Shown in pieces: positions 16,920 through 26,506 of a DNA stretch of 64,000 nucleotides; the first letter of the stretch is position 1; every line of letters begins with the position of its first letter. A program made the position numbers and the translations under genes. The stretch covers positions 3,534,001 through 3,598,000 of the forward strand of contig NZ_CP178621.1 of assembly GCF_047302465.1 (NCBI RefSeq). Direction: 5' to 3'. The DNA is from JACMRP01 sp047302465. Its GTDB lineage: Bacteria > Bdellovibrionota > Bdellovibrionia > Bdellovibrionales > Bdellovibrionaceae. A model generated the notes under the pieces. It was not told where the DNA came from and made no database searches. It saw only the letters and a list, made by a program, of their open reading frames with translations.

Positions 16920-18054
16920 TTGTTCCACCAATTTTTGAGTTAGAAATATCCATAGTTTCAGGTCTGTCTTTGACGGTCGTCAACTGTCCACAAGCTGCGT
17001 AAATATCACGACCCATTGTTCTTCTTAGAAGAACGTGTGCACCAAGTTTAATCAATTCCGTGTGGAATTTTTCGATTTGCTCATCCGACGGTCTTTCGTA
17101 CCCAGAACCCGGATGTTCGTTGAATGGGATGATATTGATTTTGCTCGGAATGCCTTTCAAAAGTTGCACAACTTCACGAGCGTGTTCCATTTGATCAGTC
17201 ACGCCTTTCAAAAGAACGTACTCAAAAGTAATACGATCTTTCGTCACGCGCGTGTATTCGCGGCATGCATCCAAAAGTTGTTTCAACGGATACTTTTTAT
17301 TGATCGGCATAACGCGAGAACGGATCTCATCGTTAGAACCATTCAAACTTACTGCCAAACGCACTTTTGCATCAGCAACCAGCTTAATTTGCGGCACCAA
17401 ACCTGAAGTAGAAACGGTAATTTTACGACGAGAAAGCATCATGCCCCATGGGCTATGCAGAACTTCGATGGATTTGAAAACAGCTTCTGGATTGTCCAGA
17501 GGCTCGCCCATTCCCATGAATACGATATTAGAAATACGTTGTCCTGGCTCCAAACGATCATGCACTTGCATGAACTGACCGACGATTTCTTCGGTGGTCA
17601 AACGACGCTTTAATTTTTGCTTACCAGTGAAACAGAATTTGCAGGCCATATTGCAGCCTACTTCAGACGAAATACACAATGTCAGACGGTCATCAGACGG
17701 AATCAAAACAGCTTCTACACTGTTGCCGCCTTTCACGTCGAAAAGGAATTTTTGAGTGCCGTCGATCGATTTCAAATGTTTCAAAACCGGAGGCAAATCA
17801 AAACTCAAAATATCTGGAATTTCCTGACGGAAAGATTTCGAAAGATTCGACATCTTTTCAACATCAGTCACGCGTTGTTCGTAAACCCACTTGAAAATCT
17901 GCTGAGCGCGGAATTGCTCTTTGCCTTTTCCCTTAAGGAAAGCTTTGAGATCTTCCAAAGTCATGGAATAGAAATTTACTTTTCCTTCAGGTGTCGTGGT
18001 TTCAATGTACTTGGGTTCGTTAGCGGACGTATCGTTTTCATAAGCATTGAACAT
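16882..18054 (-). CDS. rlmN: dual-specificity 23S rRNA/tRNA (adenine C2) methyltransferase RlmN
   Basis: 390 residues from ATG 18054, which has AAGGAG 8 bases upstream; the upstream ATG at 18090 does not. A radical-SAM enzyme that methylates A2503 of 23S rRNA and A37 of some tRNAs. The iron-sulfur motif CNMACKFC is at 134-141 (CxxxCxxC), preceded by the family's SSEVG. The C-terminal YAACGQL holds the catalytic Cys. The C-terminus extends some 45 residues past the usual end and overlaps the kinase gene. Confidence 0.96.
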   Translation of the reverse strand: MFNAYENDTSANEPKYIETTTPEGKVNFYSMTLEDLKAFLKGKGKEQFRAQQIFKWVYEQRVTDVEKMSNLSKSFRQEIPDILSFDLPPVLKHLKSIDGTQKFLFDVKGGNSVEAVLIPSDDRLTLCISSEVGCNMACKFCFTGKQKLKRRLTTEEIVGQFMQVHDRLEPGQRISNIVFMGMGEPLDNPEAVFKSIEVLHSPWGMMLSRRKITVSTSGLVPQIKLVADAKVRLAVSLNGSNDEIRSRVMPINKKYPLKQLLDACREYTRVTKDRITFEYVLLKGVTDQMEHAREVVQLLKGIPSKINIIPFNEHPGSGYERPSDEQIEKFHTELIKLGAHVLLRRTMGRDIYAACGQLTTVKDRPETMDISNSKIGGTNERHFGSGQPRL

Positions 18055-18410
18055 GCTTGGGCTCCTTCTTGCTTGTAACAGCGTTTTCAAAAGGTTGTTT
18101 GAAGTCTTTTTTCAAAGAGGGCCAGAACTTACAATAGTTCGAGGGGAATAGCCAGCCTTTGTAAGCCGCCTGTAGTTTTCACCAAACAAACTCGATTTTA
18201 TAGATGAAGTTAAAGCTCGTGAAATCTAAAGGCCTGGTACACGAGAATCCGTGGAAACTGCCCCTATATTGGGAAAAATGGGGCCTATAGTCCCAAAAAT
18301 TCTACCAAAATTAGTGGAATCACAAACGGCCACATTGTCCCCGTGTCATTTTGGTTCCGAGCCACAAGAATACTAAAGAGATTTCAATAACTTACCGATC
18401 AATAAGTGGT
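18055..18410. other. divergent intergenic region between rlmN and the glycine-rich protein gene
   Basis: 356 bases without a gene. It contains one small hairpin, GCCCC (18260-18264) pairing with GGGGC (18280-18284) around an AT-rich loop, and no strong terminator. Both flanking genes start away from it, so promoters for both must lie here, but I cannot pick a convincing pair of boxes. Confidence 0.4.
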
Positions 18411-21400
18411 ATGCAAGCGGAACGTTCCCTACTTTTTTTAAGGAAGCTGTGTGTGGCTGTGGCTGTTGTGGCCCTAGTTGTTGTAGGCAGCTCCTTGCTT
18501 CCTGCAACAGCAGCCATGATCCCTTTTGGATTTTGGAAATCTTCTGTCTGTAAAATCGCTGCAAATATCACCATTTCTAGTGCGAACGTCGCCGAATACT
18601 CGGGATGCGGCTGGGACATTCAGCCCGGAGTCACCGTCACTGTTAACTACTCGTCGATCATAAATATCCGTAGTCTAACTATCGCCAACACTGGAGTACT
18701 TACCCACCGTGGATGTACAACAGCGGGTTGCACACCGATCGCTCTGAATGTGAGCGGTGATGTCACTATCGCAAGTGGTGGCGTCATCACCACCAATGGC
18801 CTTGGTTATCTGGGCGGTTATCAAACAGGTCCCGATGCAGTTGTGAATAACGTCTCCACCGGACAAACCTATAACTTTGCGGCAGGCGCCAACACCACTG
18901 CAGGGGGCTCCCATGGCGGCTGGGGTGGATGGAAATCCAGCTCTCCGGGACTGACGCCAAATCTTCCCTATGGAATTATTAAATACCCCGATACTTTTGG
19001 CGCTGGCGGCGGTGGGTTTTCGTCTACTCAAAAAGGCGGGAATGGCGGTGGTGTTGTCCGTATGACTATCGCTGGCACTTTAACTTTAGATGGTAACGGC
19101 ACAACCGCTGCGATTTCTGCAAATGGCGCTGATGGCAGTTGCGGCGGCGGCGCCGGTGGTTCCATCGATATTACAGCAAAATATATTTCTAGCAGCACCT
19201 CGGGCTTATTGATTTCGGCAAATGGCGGAGCCGGCGGAAGCGCTGCTACTTGCGGAGGTCCTCGCATCTCTGGTGGCGGTGGCGGTGGTCGCATTGCAAT
19301 TAATTATTTGACGGGTCTGCAAGGAACCATGGCGATTAATAGTACCTATGTGCGCGCCTATGGTGGCACTCAAATTACTAGTACAGTGGCTTATTACGGA
19401 GGTTCAGGAACGATTGCTGTTGGCACACCAAGTTCTTCTTCTGGAGACCTTTATGTTTATGGTCCTTATAATAGTACTTATGTCACCAACAGCACTCCGA
19501 TCGGAGCTTTTGGCTGGGTTTCCTCAGTCACTGCCGCGACCATTACTTTTACGAATTATACTTCTCAAGTCGTTGCTGGCCAGTATGTTGGGTTGATTTC
19601 TCCTGATGCTGATGCCGAGGTTCTTGTTGCGCCAGCAATAACGGGAACAACTTCTACGACCATCACCAATGGCACTGTCGATTTGACCACCGTGACCTCT
19701 GTTGGAAAACTTTGGACCATCTATGACACTCGTTACAATGTTTGGGACAATGTTAACATCGGAGACGCGGCCCTCGTTCAAAGCGGATACTTGGGAGTTG
19801 GTTCCACCACGACAATTAGCAATACTGCAAAACTTATGACTGCAAATCTGACTTCCCCGACCATCAATATCAACAATACGGCCGTGCTTAGTCATATTCC
19901 AAGTGATTCTACTTATGTCGGTCGTTTAAAAGTGGAGGCAACTAACGTCACTATTGCTTCGGGAGCTTCCATCAACGTGGACGGGATGGGATATTTGGGC
20001 GGAAGAAATTCCGGCATGCGTGGAACAAACAGCTCTAACATAGGACTGACTTATGGCCTTACTACCAATGGCGGTTCTGATCAGGATACAGGTGGGTCGC
20101 ATGGTGGTATTGGTGGGTATGACGACGATCCAAGTTTTAAAGATTATTTTCCAGGTGCTGCGTTTGATAGTATCTCTCTTCCTCTCGAGGCTGGTGGAGG
20201 TGCTGGCACTGCCGACGCTGTTGGACCCTATGACCCGGGTGGTAACGGCGGCGGTGTCGTCTATCTAAGCGCTTCGGGCACCTTGACTGTGAATGGAACC
20301 ATTTCTGCCAAAGGTGGAAATTATAATGGTGGCTATGGCGGCGGTGGTGCTGGTGGATCAATACGATTAAGTGTTGGCACTATTACTTCATCTTCGGCTG
20401 GAGTTTTAATAACCGCTGCTGGCGGCAATGGTTTCGGCGGCGGCGGCGGCGGTCGCATCAGTATTTCCTATACGACGATGAGTGGCACCATGGCTTTCAC
20501 CAGCTCGAAAATGTCCGTCAATGGTGGGGCTTCAGCCGCTAAAGATGGCTCTGCAGGAACGATTTTCTCTTATCAAAACGGTGTTTCAGGTTACGGAAGT
20601 CTCCATCTGCTTGAAGATAAATATTCTGACTTCAGAGGCACTGTTCTTTCGCCCTACGGTTTCATAAGTTCATCAACAGCGACCACGATTACAGATACGG
20701 GCCTCATCAATAACGCCCGTGATTTTATTTTCACCAAAGCCCAAGTGGTTGGAAAACTTATCGTGGTCAATCCCCATTTAGCGAGCACTGCTTCTTTCAC
20801 AATCACTGACTACAATCCTGCCACAGGCGTTTTCACAGTTTCTGGCGGAAGCGCTGCGGGTCTCACGGCGAATACCTATTGGTATATCGCAGGATTTAAT
20901 ACTCAGTACGACTATGTATATTTTAGTAGTAGTTCGAGATTTAGAACGCCCTATTTATCTTCGACGAATATAATTTCTGCAGCCTCAAAAAATCCTATAA
21001 TATATTTACTACGTCTTGATGCCAGCACCGTGGACTTAACGAATGGAAGCCCCGTTCTGGACGCTTGGTATTCTAATGGCACTGTGGCACCGCAACCTTT
21101 AGTGATTGCTGCGACCACCTTTACTCTTGGCACCAATGCGAAGATTGATGTGAGTGGCTCTGGATACGTTGGTGGCAACTCAGTTTTTAATCTAAACATG
21201 GGCCGTGAAGGTTGGGCGAATAATAATACTAATTTTGGTTACACCTACGGCAATACCACGACGGGTGGATCTGCACAGTATAGCGGAGGATCGGGCGCAG
21301 GATATGGTGGCTATTACTCCACTTATGTTCCTGCGAGCCCTTCTGCTTCGAGTGATCCCGCACAGCCATTTGCTTTTGGGACCGGAGGCGGTGGCAACAC

Positions 21401-22094
21401 TTCTGTTTCTACTGCTGTAGGAGGAGCCGGTGGTGGCGTTGTTAAAATGAATATTAGTGGAACACTCACCATCAATGGGCAAATCAGAGCCCTTGGTTAT
21501 CCATATGCTCCCGACTCTGACAACGCTGCAAGTGCCGGTGGCGGTGGCAGTATTTGGATCACCGCGAATACGATCACCTCGTCGTCAGGTTCTACAGAAC
21601 GTGTGATCGCCTATGGTGGTTACACCGGAGCGGCCTCTGAAGCCAGCGCTTGCGGTGGCGGTGGTGGACGTCTTGCTCTTTACTACACAAACTTTGGCGG
21701 AACTTTCTCGGGCGCAAAAGTCGGCGCCAATGGCGGTCCTGGAAAAGACGGTATCTGCAATGGCGGTACAGGCACTGAGTACTATAAGAAAACCTCAGAC
21801 ACCTATGGAACTCTCATTGGTTGGAATGGTTCAGTGCCCAATTATTTACCGACGCCACTCCCCGCTTACAATATGACTTTAAAGTCGCTTGAAATTTATA
21901 GCGGCGGCAAGTTCCAACAAATGAGCTCTGCAAACTCGATTACAGTGACGACTTCAATGTATATTGAAAATGCTGCCGGTGCTGAGGTTCGTGTCCCTAA
22001 TGACGAATCGAATGACGGTTCTTACAACAACGCCATTCCGGTCGGGACTTGGTTCAACGCCTCGGGCGTCACAGGAACTATTACTGAATACTAA
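18411..22094 (+). CDS. large glycine-rich surface protein with three repeated domains
   Basis: 1227 residues from ATG 18411; the in-frame GTG or ATG at 18351 would add 20 residues before the signal peptide. A signal peptide ends near ATAA (residue 35), followed at once by IPFGFWK (37-43), a motif shared with the 44.7-kb gene. Three domains of about 330-370 residues follow. Each has a TYGxxTTGGS-type opener, a GGGG...GGNGGGVV block, a (S/A)GTLT(L/V)xG turn, a GGGAGGSI segment and a GGGGGRI(A/S)I closer. Domains end in Thr/Ser-rich beta sequence. Four to five Cys lie in the first domain. It is probably an exported beta-solenoid or adhesin-like protein; no known family named. It ends overlapping the convergent hldE-like gene by 4 bases. 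Confidence 0.8.
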   Translation: MQAERSLLFLRKLCVAVAVVALVVVGSSLLPATAAMIPFGFWKSSVCKIAANITISSANVAEYSGCGWDIQPGVTVTVNYSSIINIRSLTIANTGVLTHRGCTTAGCTPIALNVSGDVTIASGGVITTNGLGYLGGYQTGPDAVVNNVSTGQTYNFAAGANTTAGGSHGGWGGWKSSSPGLTPNLPYGIIKYPDTFGAGGGGFSSTQKGGNGGGVVRMTIAGTLTLDGNGTTAAISANGADGSCGGGAGGSIDITAKYISSSTSGLLISANGGAGGSAATCGGPRISGGGGGGRIAINYLTGLQGTMAINSTYVRAYGGTQITSTVAYYGGSGTIAVGTPSSSSGDLYVYGPYNSTYVTNSTPIGAFGWVSSVTAATITFTNYTSQVVAGQYVGLISPDADAEVLVAPAITGTTSTTITNGTVDLTTVTSVGKLWTIYDTRYNVWDNVNIGDAALVQSGYLGVGSTTTISNTAKLMTANLTSPTININNTAVLSHIPSDSTYVGRLKVEATNVTIASGASINVDGMGYLGGRNSGMRGTNSSNIGLTYGLTTNGGSDQDTGGSHGGIGGYDDDPSFKDYFPGAAFDSISLPLEAGGGAGTADAVGPYDPGGNGGGVVYLSASGTLTVNGTISAKGGNYNGGYGGGGAGGSIRLSVGTITSSSAGVLITAAGGNGFGGGGGGRISISYTTMSGTMAFTSSKMSVNGGASAAKDGSAGTIFSYQNGVSGYGSLHLLEDKYSDFRGTVLSPYGFISSSTATTITDTGLINNARDFIFTKAQVVGKLIVVNPHLASTASFTITDYNPATGVFTVSGGSAAGLTANTYWYIAGFNTQYDYVYFSSSSRFRTPYLSSTNIISAASKNPIIYLLRLDASTVDLTNGSPVLDAWYSNGTVAPQPLVIAATTFTLGTNAKIDVSGSGYVGGNSVFNLNMGREGWANNNTNFGYTYGNTTTGGSAQYSGGSGAGYGGYYSTYVPASPSASSDPAQPFAFGTGGGGNTSVSTAVGGAGGGVVKMNISGTLTINGQIRALGYPYAPDSDNAASAGGGGSIWITANTITSSSGSTERVIAYGGYTGAASEASACGGGGGRLALYYTNFGGTFSGAKVGANGGPGKDGICNGGTGTEYYKKTSDTYGTLIGWNGSVPNYLPTPLPAYNMTLKSLEIYSGGKFQQMSSANSITVTTSMYIENAAGAEVRVPNDESNDGSYNNAIPVGTWFNASGVTGTITEY

Positions 22095-23104
22095 GAATGC
22101 ACGGTCTGGATATATTCTTTAAGTTCTGGAATTTCACACGGAACACAACCCACTTTACCAACAACAACACCCGCTGCAAAATTCGCAATAGTACAAGACT
22201 GCACGAGTGGTAAGTTAGCCGCAACTCCGAGTGCAAGTGCTGCGATAACTGTATCACCAGCACCGGTCACATCGAAAACTTTGCGCGCGAATGTTGGAAC
22301 TTGATCCACTTTATCGCCAGAGAAAATAGTCATGCCCTCTTTTCCGCGAGTCAAAACCACTTCTTTAGCGCCTGTTTTCTTTTGCAATGCACGGCCCACT
22401 TCTAAAATCTTATTTGGATTTTCACGAAGCTCGTCGAATTTTAAACCAGAAAGTGCCAAAGACTCTTCATAGTTGGGCTTGATCAAATCAACGCCATAAT
22501 AAAACTCAGCAGGGTTCGCACGAGTGGGATCTACCAAAAGCTTTTTGCCATGTTTCTTGGCGATTTCTACAGTTTGCTTCACAAGATTTTGAGAGATCAC
22601 GCCCTTGTTATAGTCTTGAAGAATAACAACATCAGCTTCATCGATAACTTCGCTGATTCTGTGAATCACTTTTGTTTCTGTCTCTGGCGAAAGATATTTT
22701 ACCATCTCATAATCCACACGAACGATATGATGAGGACCCGTCATCACACGCATTTTTCGCGTGGTAGGACGGCGTTCTGAATGAACCATATAATCCCAAG
22801 AGACATTGGCTTTATGGCAAATCTCTTGAAGCATGGTTGCGCCCGCATCGCGGCCGACAACTCCGACCATCAAAGGAATTCCGCCAAGGCTTGCAACGTT
22901 TTGAGCCACGTTCGCGGCCAAACCCAAGCGTTTGTCTTCTTCAGTCACTTGAACCACAGGAACCGGAGCCTCAGGACTGATACGACGAACATCACCCATG
23001 ACGTACTCATCCACCCCGACATCCCCAATAATGAGGACTTTCTTATTTTTAAAACTAGAAAGGGTTTTAATAAGATCCTGGCGCTGTTCTGTTCCAATAT
23101 TCAC
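22091..23104 (-). CDS. D-glycero-beta-D-manno-heptose-7-phosphate kinase (RfaE/HldE kinase domain)
   Basis: 337 residues from a GTG start with AGGAG 8 bases upstream. It has the PfkB signatures GLAANVAQNVASLGG near 60-75 and DVTGAGDTVIAALALG near 270. The RRISPEAPVPV segment near residue 40 is specific to the HldE/RfaE kinase that makes heptose-1,7-bisphosphate for lipopolysaccharide core. The adenylyltransferase half of E. coli HldE is absent, so it is the stand-alone form (HldA/RfaE1 type). A GT9 heptosyltransferase-like gene at 46.5 kb would use the product. Confidence 0.92.
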   Translation of the reverse strand: MNIGTEQRQDLIKTLSSFKNKKVLIIGDVGVDEYVMGDVRRISPEAPVPVVQVTEEDKRLGLAANVAQNVASLGGIPLMVGVVGRDAGATMLQEICHKANVSWDYMVHSERRPTTRKMRVMTGPHHIVRVDYEMVKYLSPETETKVIHRISEVIDEADVVILQDYNKGVISQNLVKQTVEIAKKHGKKLLVDPTRANPAEFYYGVDLIKPNYEESLALSGLKFDELRENPNKILEVGRALQKKTGAKEVVLTRGKEGMTIFSGDKVDQVPTFARKVFDVTGAGDTVIAALALGVAANLPLVQSCTIANFAAGVVVGKVGCVPCEIPELKEYIQTVHS

Positions 23105-23192
23105 GGGTCGACTCCTGTAGAAATTTCAGTTTTAAACCGATTTCTTAAAAGTAGGCCATACTTTTTAGTACGGCAATGTGTTAAAAGGACCT

Positions 23193-24041
23193 ATGCGCAA
23201 AACCACGAGTCCCTATCAAAATCTGATCTATAAGCCTGACTATGTGTCAGCGGTGGATAAAGCCGACATTTTGGACTATTTGGCGACCCTGCACCCCATT
23301 TGGGAAATGCGCTATTCGAAGCACAATCCACCGCCGGCAGATCAACAACAACGGCGCTTACTTCGCCCCGTGTACTGGCTGGGAAACTGGCAGTTTGCTT
23401 GCCTTAATTATTATCATCCGCCAAAGGGTATTTTTCACCGTTGTGTAAGTGCCGAGCCCTATCCACCCGTTCTTAAAAAGCTCATAGAGCAAATCCATGC
23501 CCTGGTAAAAAACGAATTTGACCCACGGGATGTTCCTCGTGGTTGGAATTTGAATACCTGCCTGATTAATTTTTATGGTGACCAAATTGATAGCAACGGC
23601 AAACGTATTGATTGTGCCCGCGTCGGTGAACATAAAGATTTTGAGCCAGGCCCTGTGGCCTCAGTTTCATTCGGAGATCGTGCTTTGTTTCAGTTCGTCG
23701 AGAGTCATGGAACTCAGTCGCAGAGCAACGTGATTCTGCAACAATGGCTCGATGACAGTTCATTACAGATTTTTGGTGGCGAGAAATTTAAGAAAAAGCT
23801 CTTCCACCGTGTTCAGCGAGTCGAAAAAAAGAGTGATGAAGTCTTTAAACTGAACGTGACAGAATTCGAGACCCGTAGAATCAATTTCACTTTCAGATAT
23901 GTTCCCGATGAGCACATTCAGCCCTTTTTCAAACTTCCAATGGAAGCCCAAGAAGATACACTCGAATATATGCAAGCTCTCGCGCAAAACTCTGCTTTCT
24001 TCAAAAAACAAATCCAACTTTGGCAGGATAAAAAAGCTTAA
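23193..24041 (+). CDS. AlkB-like 2-oxoglutarate/Fe(II) dioxygenase
   Basis: 282 residues from ATG 23193, with AAAGGA 5 bases upstream. The jelly-roll fold is marked by TCLINFYGD, the metal HxD as HKD near residue 150, and the C-terminal RINFTFRY, whose first Arg binds 2-oxoglutarate. In AlkB relatives these enzymes demethylate nucleic acids, but some act on proteins or metabolites, and the sequence does not decide. The distal metal His (HRVQRVEK, about residue 207) is present. It lies between hldE and the glutamate dehydrogenase gene, with no obvious functional tie. Confidence 0.78.
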   Translation: MRKTTSPYQNLIYKPDYVSAVDKADILDYLATLHPIWEMRYSKHNPPPADQQQRRLLRPVYWLGNWQFACLNYYHPPKGIFHRCVSAEPYPPVLKKLIEQIHALVKNEFDPRDVPRGWNLNTCLINFYGDQIDSNGKRIDCARVGEHKDFEPGPVASVSFGDRALFQFVESHGTQSQSNVILQQWLDDSSLQIFGGEKFKKKLFHRVQRVEKKSDEVFKLNVTEFETRRINFTFRYVPDEHIQPFFKLPMEAQEDTLEYMQALAQNSAFFKKQIQLWQDKKA

Positions 24042-24183
24042 CGCCCTGGGTCCCATCGTCCGGACTTTTGATTAGATCTGTTCCTTTCGCCCCTAGAACC
24101 ACTGAGTCAAACTACTTTGTAAGGTGACTCTGAGTTTTTACTTCATTAGGATGACCCCGAGTGATTTTAAGGAGTTAGAAGTA

Positions 24184-25461
24184 ATGGAATTTCACAAATC
24201 AGAAGCTCATTTAGATGGTCCTTTGTTCAAGAATGCTCTTCAAACTGTTGAAGAAGCCGCTAAACTGATCAACTGCGATCCGAATGTTTTAGAACGTTTG
24301 AAAAAACCTCGTCGTTGCGTGACTGTTAGTATTCCTGTCCGCATGGACGACTACTCTGTGAAAGTATTCACAGGCTATCGCGTACAATACAATGCAACTC
24401 TTGGTCCTTACAAAGGTGGTATCCGTTACCATCAAAACGTGGACCTTCCTGAAGTTGTCGGCCTTGCGGCTTTGATGACTTTCAAAAACTCTGTTCTTGG
24501 TTTGCCATTGGGCGGAGCTAAAGGTGGTGTTTGCGTAGATCCAAACACAATCTCTCGTACTGAAAAACAAAATTTGACTCGTCGTTATGCTTCGGAGATT
24601 TCGGCATTTGTAGGTCCTACAAAAGATATCCCAGCTCCAGACGTGGGTACTGATCCTCAAACAATGGCGTGGTTCATGGACACTTACTCTCAAGAGCAAG
24701 GTGGCTATGCACAACCGGGCGTTGTCACTGGTAAGCCTGTAGAGATCGGTGGATCTTTGGGCCGTAATCACGCAACAGGTTTGGGCGTGGTTTACACAGC
24801 TGAAAAGTCTTTCGAAAAAATGGGCATGAAAATGGCCGGCTCTACGATTGCTATTCAAGGTTTTGGTAACGTAGGTTCTTTCGCAGCATTGTTTGCTCAC
24901 CAACGTGGCGCTAAAATCATTGCAATCAGTGACGTGAGCGGCGCGATCTTCAACGGCGATGGCTTGAACATCCCTGAGATCATCGAGTTCATCAAAACGA
25001 ATAAAGTTTTGAAGGGCTATACAAAAGCTCAACCTTTGACGAACGAAGAACTTCTAACTTTGAAGTGCGATGCTTTATTCCCTTGTGCTTTGGAAGGTCA
25101 AATCGACGTTCACAATGCAGAAAATGTAAAAGCTAAAATCATCGTTGAAGGTGCGAACGGACCTGTATCTGTGAATGCGACGAAGATCCTTCACAAACGT
25201 GGTGTGTTCATCGCTCCAGACGTTATCGCCAACGGCGGTGGCGTGATCGTTTCTTACTTCGAATGGGTTCAGGACATTATGTCTTTGTTCTGGGACGAAG
25301 AAGAAGTGAACAACCGTTTGAAAACAATCATTCACCGCGCTTTCGACGTGGGCTTCAAGTTCCACCAAGAAAAGAACGTAGATATGCGTTCTGCCGCGAT
25401 GGCAGTTTCTGTGCAACGCCTTGAAAAAGCGATGTTGCTCAGAGGTTTGTACCCTCGTTAA
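24184..25461 (+). CDS. glutamate dehydrogenase (Glu/Leu/Phe/Val family)
   Basis: 425 residues from ATG 24184, preceded by TAAGGAG; earlier in-frame ATGs give no family match. It interconverts glutamate and 2-oxoglutarate plus ammonia. The substrate motif GPYKGGIRYH near 80 and the catalytic Lys in PLGGAKGG near 115 are present, with the Rossmann GFGNVGSF near 220. The length fits the hexameric small GDH class. Whether it uses NAD or NADP is not clear from sequence. Amino-acid catabolism fits a predator that digests prey protein. Confidence 0.93.
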   Translation: MEFHKSEAHLDGPLFKNALQTVEEAAKLINCDPNVLERLKKPRRCVTVSIPVRMDDYSVKVFTGYRVQYNATLGPYKGGIRYHQNVDLPEVVGLAALMTFKNSVLGLPLGGAKGGVCVDPNTISRTEKQNLTRRYASEISAFVGPTKDIPAPDVGTDPQTMAWFMDTYSQEQGGYAQPGVVTGKPVEIGGSLGRNHATGLGVVYTAEKSFEKMGMKMAGSTIAIQGFGNVGSFAALFAHQRGAKIIAISDVSGAIFNGDGLNIPEIIEFIKTNKVLKGYTKAQPLTNEELLTLKCDALFPCALEGQIDVHNAENVKAKIIVEGANGPVSVNATKILHKRGVFIAPDVIANGGGVIVSYFEWVQDIMSLFWDEEEVNNRLKTIIHRAFDVGFKFHQEKNVDMRSAAMAVSVQRLEKAMLLRGLYPR

Positions 25462-25468
25462 TTTAGGA

Positions 25469-25502
25469 AAGGGCGCAGTCCGGTGACGGGCCCGCAGCCC
25501 TT
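25469..25502 (+). promoter_or_regulatory. hairpin with the pyrD GTG codon in its tetraloop
   Basis: AAGGGC (25469-25474) pairs with GCCCTT (25497-25502), enclosing a second stem GTCCG (25478-25482) with CGGGC (25487-25491). The loop is GTGA at 25483-25486, the candidate start of pyrD. There is no T run, so it is a poor terminator for the upstream gene. Confidence 0.45.
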
Positions 25503-26502
25503 CCCCACTGCGCAGATATACTTGCGCATGAAACCTTGGTTACTTTTACCACCTCAATGGGCCCATGATCTGGGCCCTTTTGGTTTAAAACTCTTCTCGT
25601 TAACTCAAAACCAACCGACTCCGGCTTGGAAAAGTTTTACCTGGAACAATTTAGTTTTCAAAAATCCTCTGGGCCTTGCTGGCGGTGTTGATAAAAATGC
25701 CGAGAGCTTGAAAGAGTGGTGGGCTTTTGGAGTTGGCTTTGCTGAAATCGGCACGGTGACTCCCCGTCCACAGTCAGCAAATCCTGGCAAAATCATGGAC
25801 CGCGACAGTCATCATCACGCACTTTGGAATAAAATGGGTTTCCCAAGCTTTGGTGCGGATGAGGTTTTCTATAATCTGCGCGCTTATGATTACAAGCAAA
25901 CTCCGGTTTTTGTGAACATCGGTAAAAACCGTGATACCGCCAACGAAGATGCCGTCGATGATTATATTTATCTGATTGATCGTCTGCGCTCGCAAGCGGA
26001 TGCCTTTGTTGTCAATATCAGCAGTCCTAACACTAAAGGTCTTAGAGACCTGCAAAATAAAGAAGCTTTGGCCCGTCTTCTCGAACCAGTTGTACAGCGA
26101 TCCCATAAAGGGGATTCAAAACCCGTACTTCTGAAACTCAGTCCCGACATGAGTGATGAAAACTTGGAAGATGCCTTAGAGGTGGCCGTGAAGACTGGGA
26201 TTGATGGTTTTGTTCTGACAAATACCACCTTGTCTCGTCCACAGGGCATTCAATTCCCTGCAGAAGGGGGCCTGTCTGGAGCTCCCCTTAAAGACCTTTC
26301 CCGTCAAACTTTACAAAAAAGCCTCCAAATTTTAGGCAAAAACCGCGCTGGGAAGCTAATAGTTAGCGCTGGCGGGGTCATGAGCCCGGAAGATGTCTTT
26401 GAAAGGTTGCAAATGGGCGCAGATCTTGTTGAAATTTACTCTGCCCTCATTTTTGAGGGTCCCGGTTTCTTCCGTGAAGTGGCAAGTAGGTATTCTAGGT
26501 AG
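25483..26502 (+). CDS. pyrD: dihydroorotate dehydrogenase, quinone-dependent (class 2)
   Basis: 339 residues from GTG 25483. Catalyses the fourth step of pyrimidine synthesis at the inner face of the cytoplasmic membrane. The membrane-binding N-terminal extension (PPQWAHDLGPFGLKLF) marks class 2. GLAGGVDKNAE and VVNISSPNTKGLRDLQ match the FMN and orotate sites. Ser serves as the catalytic base in this class, and the SSPNT motif agrees. The alternative ATG at 25528 would remove 15 residues; the GTG has a loose AGGAAAGG upstream but sits in a hairpin loop. MutT follows after 4 bases. Confidence 0.93.
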   Translation: MTGPQPFPTAQIYLRMKPWLLLPPQWAHDLGPFGLKLFSLTQNQPTPAWKSFTWNNLVFKNPLGLAGGVDKNAESLKEWWAFGVGFAEIGTVTPRPQSANPGKIMDRDSHHHALWNKMGFPSFGADEVFYNLRAYDYKQTPVFVNIGKNRDTANEDAVDDYIYLIDRLRSQADAFVVNISSPNTKGLRDLQNKEALARLLEPVVQRSHKGDSKPVLLKLSPDMSDENLEDALEVAVKTGIDGFVLTNTTLSRPQGIQFPAEGGLSGAPLKDLSRQTLQKSLQILGKNRAGKLIVSAGGVMSPEDVFERLQMGADLVEIYSALIFEGPGFFREVASRYSR

Positions 26503-26506
26503 GTAT

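Noticed and set aside
22081..22263. Short frames overlapping the 3' ends of the glycine-rich protein and hldE-like genes
   Set aside because: Convergent gene ends overlap by 4 bases; the small frame is in neither gene's phase and has no features.
26393..26506. A 38-residue N-terminal extension of MutT
   Set aside because: It overlaps pyrD and gives no family match; ATG 26507 has a Shine-Dalgarno sequence and the expected MutT start.
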